From Actinomycetales bacterium (lineage in GTDB: Bacteria > Actinomycetota > Actinomycetes > Mycobacteriales > Mycobacteriaceae): a stretch of 14,904 nt of DNA. Positions 14,551 to 14,904 of the stretch are shown here, piece by piece; positions within the stretch are counted from its first letter, which is position 1, and each line of letters starts with the position of its first letter. Location: NCBI GenBank assembly GCA_012838715.1, contig DUOR01000223.1:1-14904 (forward strand). Direction: 5' to 3'. Made by a program: the position numbers and the translations under genes. Under the pieces are notes generated by a model. It was not told the origin of the DNA. It saw only the letters and a list, made by a program, of their open reading frames with translations, and made no database searches.

Positions 14551-14579
14551 TTGGTGATTGGGGGCGCGTTGGGTAACAT
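14551..14579 (+). promoter_or_regulatory. Housekeeping promoter of rpmJ
   Basis: TTGGTG (14551-14556) and TAACAT (14574-14579) are separated by exactly 17 bp, the only textbook -35/-10 pair in the window. Transcription should start near 14586, leaving a leader of about 120 nt before rpmJ. No A/T-rich Zur-type palindrome overlaps it. Confidence 0.75.
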
Positions 14580-14694
14580 GGCCGTTCGTGTCGTGGCACC
14601 GTTCATCGGGGCCACCGGGCTGATGTGCCCGACGCCGGGTCCGCCCGCGTCGAGGCGCGGTGCGGCCCACCACCAGCCCAATGGAGCCTAGAAG

Positions 14695-14701
14695 AAAGGA
14701 G
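14695..14701 (+). promoter_or_regulatory. Ribosome binding site of rpmJ
   Basis: AAAGGAG lies 7 nt before the ATG at 14709 and fixes the start. It is one of only two strong Shine-Dalgarno sequences in the window. Confidence 0.85.
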
Positions 14702-14708
14702 CGCCCGA

Positions 14709-14831
14709 ATGAAGGTCCGCAAGTCCCTTCGGTCGCTGAAGAACAAGCCGGGCGCCCAGGTCGTGCGCCGTCGTGGCAAGGTTTACGTGATCAACAAGAA
14801 GGAGCCGCGCTTCAAGGCCCGCCAGGGTTAA
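14709..14831 (+). CDS. rpmJ: 50S ribosomal protein L36, type B (zinc-free)
   Basis: A 40-residue basic protein beginning [20 protein letters not shown] and ending [10 protein letters not shown], the full-length form of type B L36 (YkgO-like). It contains no cysteine, whereas the other form of L36 binds zinc through a cysteine cluster, so this is the zinc-independent form. Such paralogues are often induced by zinc starvation under Zur in other bacteria. Here a normal housekeeping promoter and no visible Zur box suggest constitutive expression. The ATG is set by AAAGGAG 7 nt upstream. After the stop only a short GCCC-TTCG-GGGC hairpin (14848-14859) without a T-tract is seen before the window ends. 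Confidence 0.96.
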   Translation: MKVRKSLRSLKNKPGAQVVRRRGKVYVINKKEPRFKARQG

Positions 14832-14904
14832 GAACGCCTCCCGGTCAGCCCTTCGGGGCGAGCCGCCAGGAACCGCGCCGAGTGCCGTCCCCGCGACGGC
14901 GCCG

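Noticed and set aside
14460..14708. Zur box search upstream of type B rpmJ
   Set aside because: No A/T-rich palindrome resembling an actinobacterial Zur site was found; only the housekeeping promoter stands out.
14828..14904. Open minus-strand frame ending in TAA at 14828-14830 at the right edge
   Set aside because: About 25 Arg/Ala-rich codons without a family match; it could be the tail of a convergent gene but cannot be told from chance.

Overview
The window is high-GC DNA from an actinobacterium, most probably a Corynebacterium or close relative. This rests on the divergent pair of a DUF2342 'zinc-dependent metalloprotease' and a PDZ/Lon-like YlbL protein, a two-subunit CrcB fluoride channel, a cysteine-free type B ribosomal protein L36, and many start codons lying 6-8 nt after a TAnnnT hexamer, as expected for leaderless mRNAs. 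Species cannot be named from sequence alone. The region looks like core chromosome: I see no phage, transposase, integrase, CRISPR array or toxin-antitoxin gene.

Layout. 1-640: a possible divergent partial gene, then a YgjP/SprT-like HELVH metallopeptidase. 655-3341: a DUF2342 protein (minus) diverging from the PDZ/Lon-like protease (plus). 3310-3401: a perfect 46-bp tandem duplication across the convergent 3' ends of the protease and a P-type ATPase. 3384-8537, all minus: fluoride channel subunits crcB1 and crcB2 (4-nt overlap), an AGCS sodium/alanine-type symporter, and a P2-type cation ATPase. 8700-10355: phosphoglucomutase (pgm). 10410-11678: a MauE/DoxX membrane protein followed by a membrane-anchored DsbA-like CPHC thioredoxin, a likely envelope thiol-redox pair. 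11711-12097: a long hairpin terminator, two identical tRNA-Ala(GGC) genes with a structured spacer, and a strong terminator. 12098-12449: intergenic, with an 11-bp tandem repeat and a TATAAT promoter. 12450-12930: an FMN-binding split-barrel (PPOX-family) protein and its terminator. 13040-14447: a TetR regulator convergent with ammonia-dependent NAD synthetase nadE. 14551-14831: promoter and gene for type B L36 (rpmJ).

How the genes fit together. Most transcription units are short, with their own promoter. The minus-strand block from 8537 to 3384 is entirely membrane transport (fluoride, amino acid with sodium, cation). The MauE/DsbA pair acts in the envelope on protein thiols. pgm links glycolysis to glycogen, trehalose and cell-wall sugar supply. 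I did not find a convincing new system. The items most worth a second look are the 46-bp duplication across two stop codons, the pervasive leaderless starts, the CrcB2 subunit that lost its pore phenylalanines, the ATPase with a non-canonical M6, the degenerate zincin motif in the DUF2342 protein, and the structured spacer between the tRNA-Ala genes.
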